In this document: one piece after another, positions 42,149 to 43,817 of the stretch | Layout: every line of letters starts with the position of its first letter | How positions within the stretch are numbered: the first letter of the stretch is position 1 | NCBI GenBank assembly: GCA_040004775.1 | Contig: JBDUAD010000006.1 | Location: 1-43,817, forward strand | Direction: 5' to 3' | DNA: 43,817 nt | From: JALZBL01 sp040004775 | GTDB lineage: Bacteria > Actinomycetota > Actinomycetes > Mycobacteriales > Jatrophihabitantaceae | The notes under the pieces: generated by a model | Databases searched by the model: none | Told to the model about the DNA's origin: nothing | Seen by the model: only the letters and a program-made list of their open reading frames with translations | Made by a program: the position numbers and the translations under genes

Positions 42149-42880
42149 TCAGGACCACCGCCCGATGCGGACAGAAAGGGCAGCGAGCGCCGCCCCTCCG
42201 GCGGTGGAGGTCCGCAGCACCGGGATCCCGAGGCGCACCGGGATCGCACCGGCGTCGGTGAACGCGGCAAGTTCCTCCGGACTGACGCCGCCTTCGGGAC
42301 CGACCACGACCACGATCTCCCCGGACGCCGGCAGGCCCACAGCGGCCAACGGTTCGGTGGCGTCCTCGTGCAGCACCAGACCGGCGGCCGCACCGCTCAA
42401 TCGCTCGGCCACGGCCGCAGTGGTGGCCGCCGCCGTCACCTCCGGCCAGCGGGCCCGCCGGCTCTGCTTGCCGGCTTCGGCGGCCGTGCGCTGCCAGCGT
42501 TCCAGCGCCCGTGCGGCCCGGTCTCCGCGCCACTGCACCACGGAGCGGGACGCGGCCCAGGGGACGATCTCGTCGGCACCCAGCTCGGTGAGCAGCTCGA
42601 CGGCCAACTCCGCCCGCTCTCCTTTTGGCAGCGCCTGGACCACGACCAGCCGCGGGTCGGGAACCGGCTCGACGACGACCACCGCACATCGCAACCGCAA
42701 CGCGCCCTTGGCCACGGCCAGCACCTCGGCGTCGCGGTACATCCCGCGGCCATCGGTCAGGCGGATGCTCTCGCCGACCCCGATCCGACGGACGGTGGCC
42801 GCGTGGCGACCTTCGGCCCCGTCCAGCACGACGACATCGTTGAGCGGCAGGGGGTCGAGCCGGAACACCGCCCGCGTCAC
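42149..42880 (-). CDS. rsmE: 16S rRNA m3U1498 methyltransferase RsmE
   Basis: SPOUT-class methyltransferase. 243 aa: N-terminal PUA-like part (VVLDGAEGRHAATVRRIGVG, ESIRLTDGRGMYRDAEVLAV), then the knotted domain with VVVQALPKGERAELAVELLT, ELGADEIVPWAASRSVVQWR, EIVVVVGPEGGVSPEELAAF (SAM loop G-P-E-G-G) and IPVRLGIPVLRTSTAG (R-L-G-x-x-x-L-R-T-x-T-A). GTG 42880; dnaJ lies just upstream (43 nt), the usual arrangement. Confidence 0.95.
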   Translation of the reverse strand: MTRAVFRLDPLPLNDVVVLDGAEGRHAATVRRIGVGESIRLTDGRGMYRDAEVLAVAKGALRLRCAVVVVEPVPDPRLVVVQALPKGERAELAVELLTELGADEIVPWAASRSVVQWRGDRAARALERWQRTAAEAGKQSRRARWPEVTAAATTAAVAERLSGAAAGLVLHEDATEPLAAVGLPASGEIVVVVGPEGGVSPEELAAFTDAGAIPVRLGIPVLRTSTAGGAALAALSVRIGRWS

Positions 42881-42923
42881 CGACAGCAACCGATGCTCAG
42901 CCCGACACGACCACGGCCCGCGC

Positions 42924-43817
42924 TCAGGGCCGGCCGTTGAAGGCGTCGCGGACCCGGCCGAGGAAGCCACCGCGCGGACTGCCGACCGCCACGTTCTCCT
43001 CGCGCAACGTGGCGAACTCCCGCATAAGCTTCTCCTGCTCACCGTCGAGCCGGGTCGGTGTGCGAACTTCGACCAGCACGTGCAGATCACCGCGGCGGGT
43101 CTCGCGCAGGTGCACCACCCCGCGCCCGCGCAGCGTGATCTTGGAGCCGCTCTGCGTGCCCGGCTTGATCTCGATCCGCTGCTGCTCGCCGTCCAGGGTG
43201 GTGATCGTCATCTCGGTGCCCAGCGCTGCAGCGGTCATCGGCACGGTGACCGAGCAATGCAGATCCGCGCCGTCACGGGTGAAGACGTCGTGCAGCAGCT
43301 CGTGGATCTCCACATAGAGGTCACCGGCCGGACCGCCACCCGGGCCCACCTCGCCCTGACCGGTGAGCCGGATGCGCATCCCGTCCTCCACGCCGGCCGG
43401 CACATCGAGTGGAATCGTGCGGCGCGCCCGCACCCGGCCCTCGCCACCGCAGTGCGGGCACGGGTTGGGGATCTGCTGACCGGTGCCGGCGCAGACCGGG
43501 CACGGGCGTGACGTCATGACCTGCCCGAGCAGGGAACGCTGCACCGACTGGACCTCGCCGCTGCCCTGGCAGGTGTCGCAGATCCGCGGGCGGGTGCCGG
43601 GCGCGCAGCCGTCGCCCGAGCAGACGTCGCAGGTGACCGCGGTGTCCACGCTGAGGTCGCGGTGCACGCCGAGGGCGGTCTCGGTCATGGTCAGGTCGAG
43701 GCGCAGGAGCGCGTCGGCCCCCTGGCGGACCCGGCTGCGCGGACCCCGACCGGTGCCGGTGCCGCCGCCGCCGCCGCCGAAGAACATGTCAAAGACGTCA
43801 CCGAGGCCGCCGAACCC
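42924..43817 (-). CDS. dnaJ: Chaperone DnaJ, missing N-terminal J domain at window edge
   Basis: Hsp40 co-chaperone; the frame is open to the window end. Visible: the Gly-Phe-rich linker (FGGLGDVFDMFFGGGGGG), a central zinc-binding domain with four C-x-x-C-x-G-x-G repeats (CDVCSGDG, CDTCQGSG, CPVCAGTG, CPHCGGEG), then the two C-terminal beta domains (IPLDVPAGVEDGMRIRLTGQ, DLYVEIHELLHDVFTRDGAD, IEIKPGTQSGSKITLRGRG). The end is FLGRVRDAFNGRP. The J domain (HPD) lies outside the window. It resembles actinobacterial DnaJ2. Confidence 0.96.
   Translation of the reverse strand, partial: GFGGLGDVFDMFFGGGGGGTGTGRGPRSRVRQGADALLRLDLTMTETALGVHRDLSVDTAVTCDVCSGDGCAPGTRPRICDTCQGSGEVQSVQRSLLGQVMTSRPCPVCAGTGQQIPNPCPHCGGEGRVRARRTIPLDVPAGVEDGMRIRLTGQGEVGPGGGPAGDLYVEIHELLHDVFTRDGADLHCSVTVPMTAAALGTEMTITTLDGEQQRIEIKPGTQSGSKITLRGRGVVHLRETRRGDLHVLVEVRTPTRLDGEQEKLMREFATLREENVAVGSPRGGFLGRVRDAFNGRP

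Overview
The window is very GC-rich with GTG starts and short overlapping operons, typical of a high-GC actinobacterium. The core gene order points the same way: dnaJ-rsmE-HIT-phoH-ybeY-corC-CDA-like-era-recO-uppS-glyQS-dusB, then ppdK, dgt, dnaG and tRNA-Asn, mostly on the minus strand. From memory this matches the block around dnaJ2-era-recO-dgt-dnaG in mycobacteria and relatives. Species cannot be named from the sequence.

Left end (1-4.6 kb): a sugar-acid catabolism module. It has a 5'-truncated mannonate dehydratase (uxuA-like), an NAD-dependent epimerase/dehydrogenase, KDPG aldolase, KDG kinase and a beta-propeller lactonase. Together they fit uronate/aldonate -> KDG -> KDPG -> pyruvate + glyceraldehyde-3-phosphate. 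The module abuts the 3' end of tRNA-Asn(GTT), and the only standard start codon available to the lactonase lies inside the tRNA gene.

4.7-14.1 kb: housekeeping genes dnaG, dgt and ppdK, with a YbjN-like protein, an MFS transporter, a MmcQ/YjbR protein and a regulator remnant.

14.1-23.1 kb: an accessory, partly decayed region. It holds a MazF-like toxin scrap, a GNAT acetyltransferase, a frameshifted SDR and a frameshifted VOC gene, a PPOX-fold protein, IS-like repeats and a truncated ISL3 element. Next to the decay is an intact four-gene sulfur-relay operon (DoxX, TusA-like, DsrE, TusA-radical SAM fusion). Divergent from it are a small zinc-finger gene translationally coupled to a BrkB/YihY membrane protein, then a second GNAT.

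23.1-31 kb: dusB, glyQS, a PAP2 phosphatase, an ABM monooxygenase-like protein and uppS, chained by 4-nt overlaps or tiny gaps; then two small coupled membrane or secreted proteins, an MFS exporter and a VOC protein.

31.2-34.6 kb: recO, then a three-gene plus-strand insertion between recO and era. A 125-aa protein with a Nif11/borosin-binding-like N-terminus overlaps by ATGA a tetrapyrrole-methylase-fold methyltransferase of the peptide N-methylating (borosin) type, followed by a DUF4037 protein. This candidate split-borosin RiPP locus is the most exciting item in the window.

34.6 kb to the end: era, an alpha/beta hydrolase, a degenerate cytidine-deaminase-like protein, corC, ybeY, phoH, an EamA exporter, a HIT protein, a small helical protein, rsmE and the 3' part of dnaJ.
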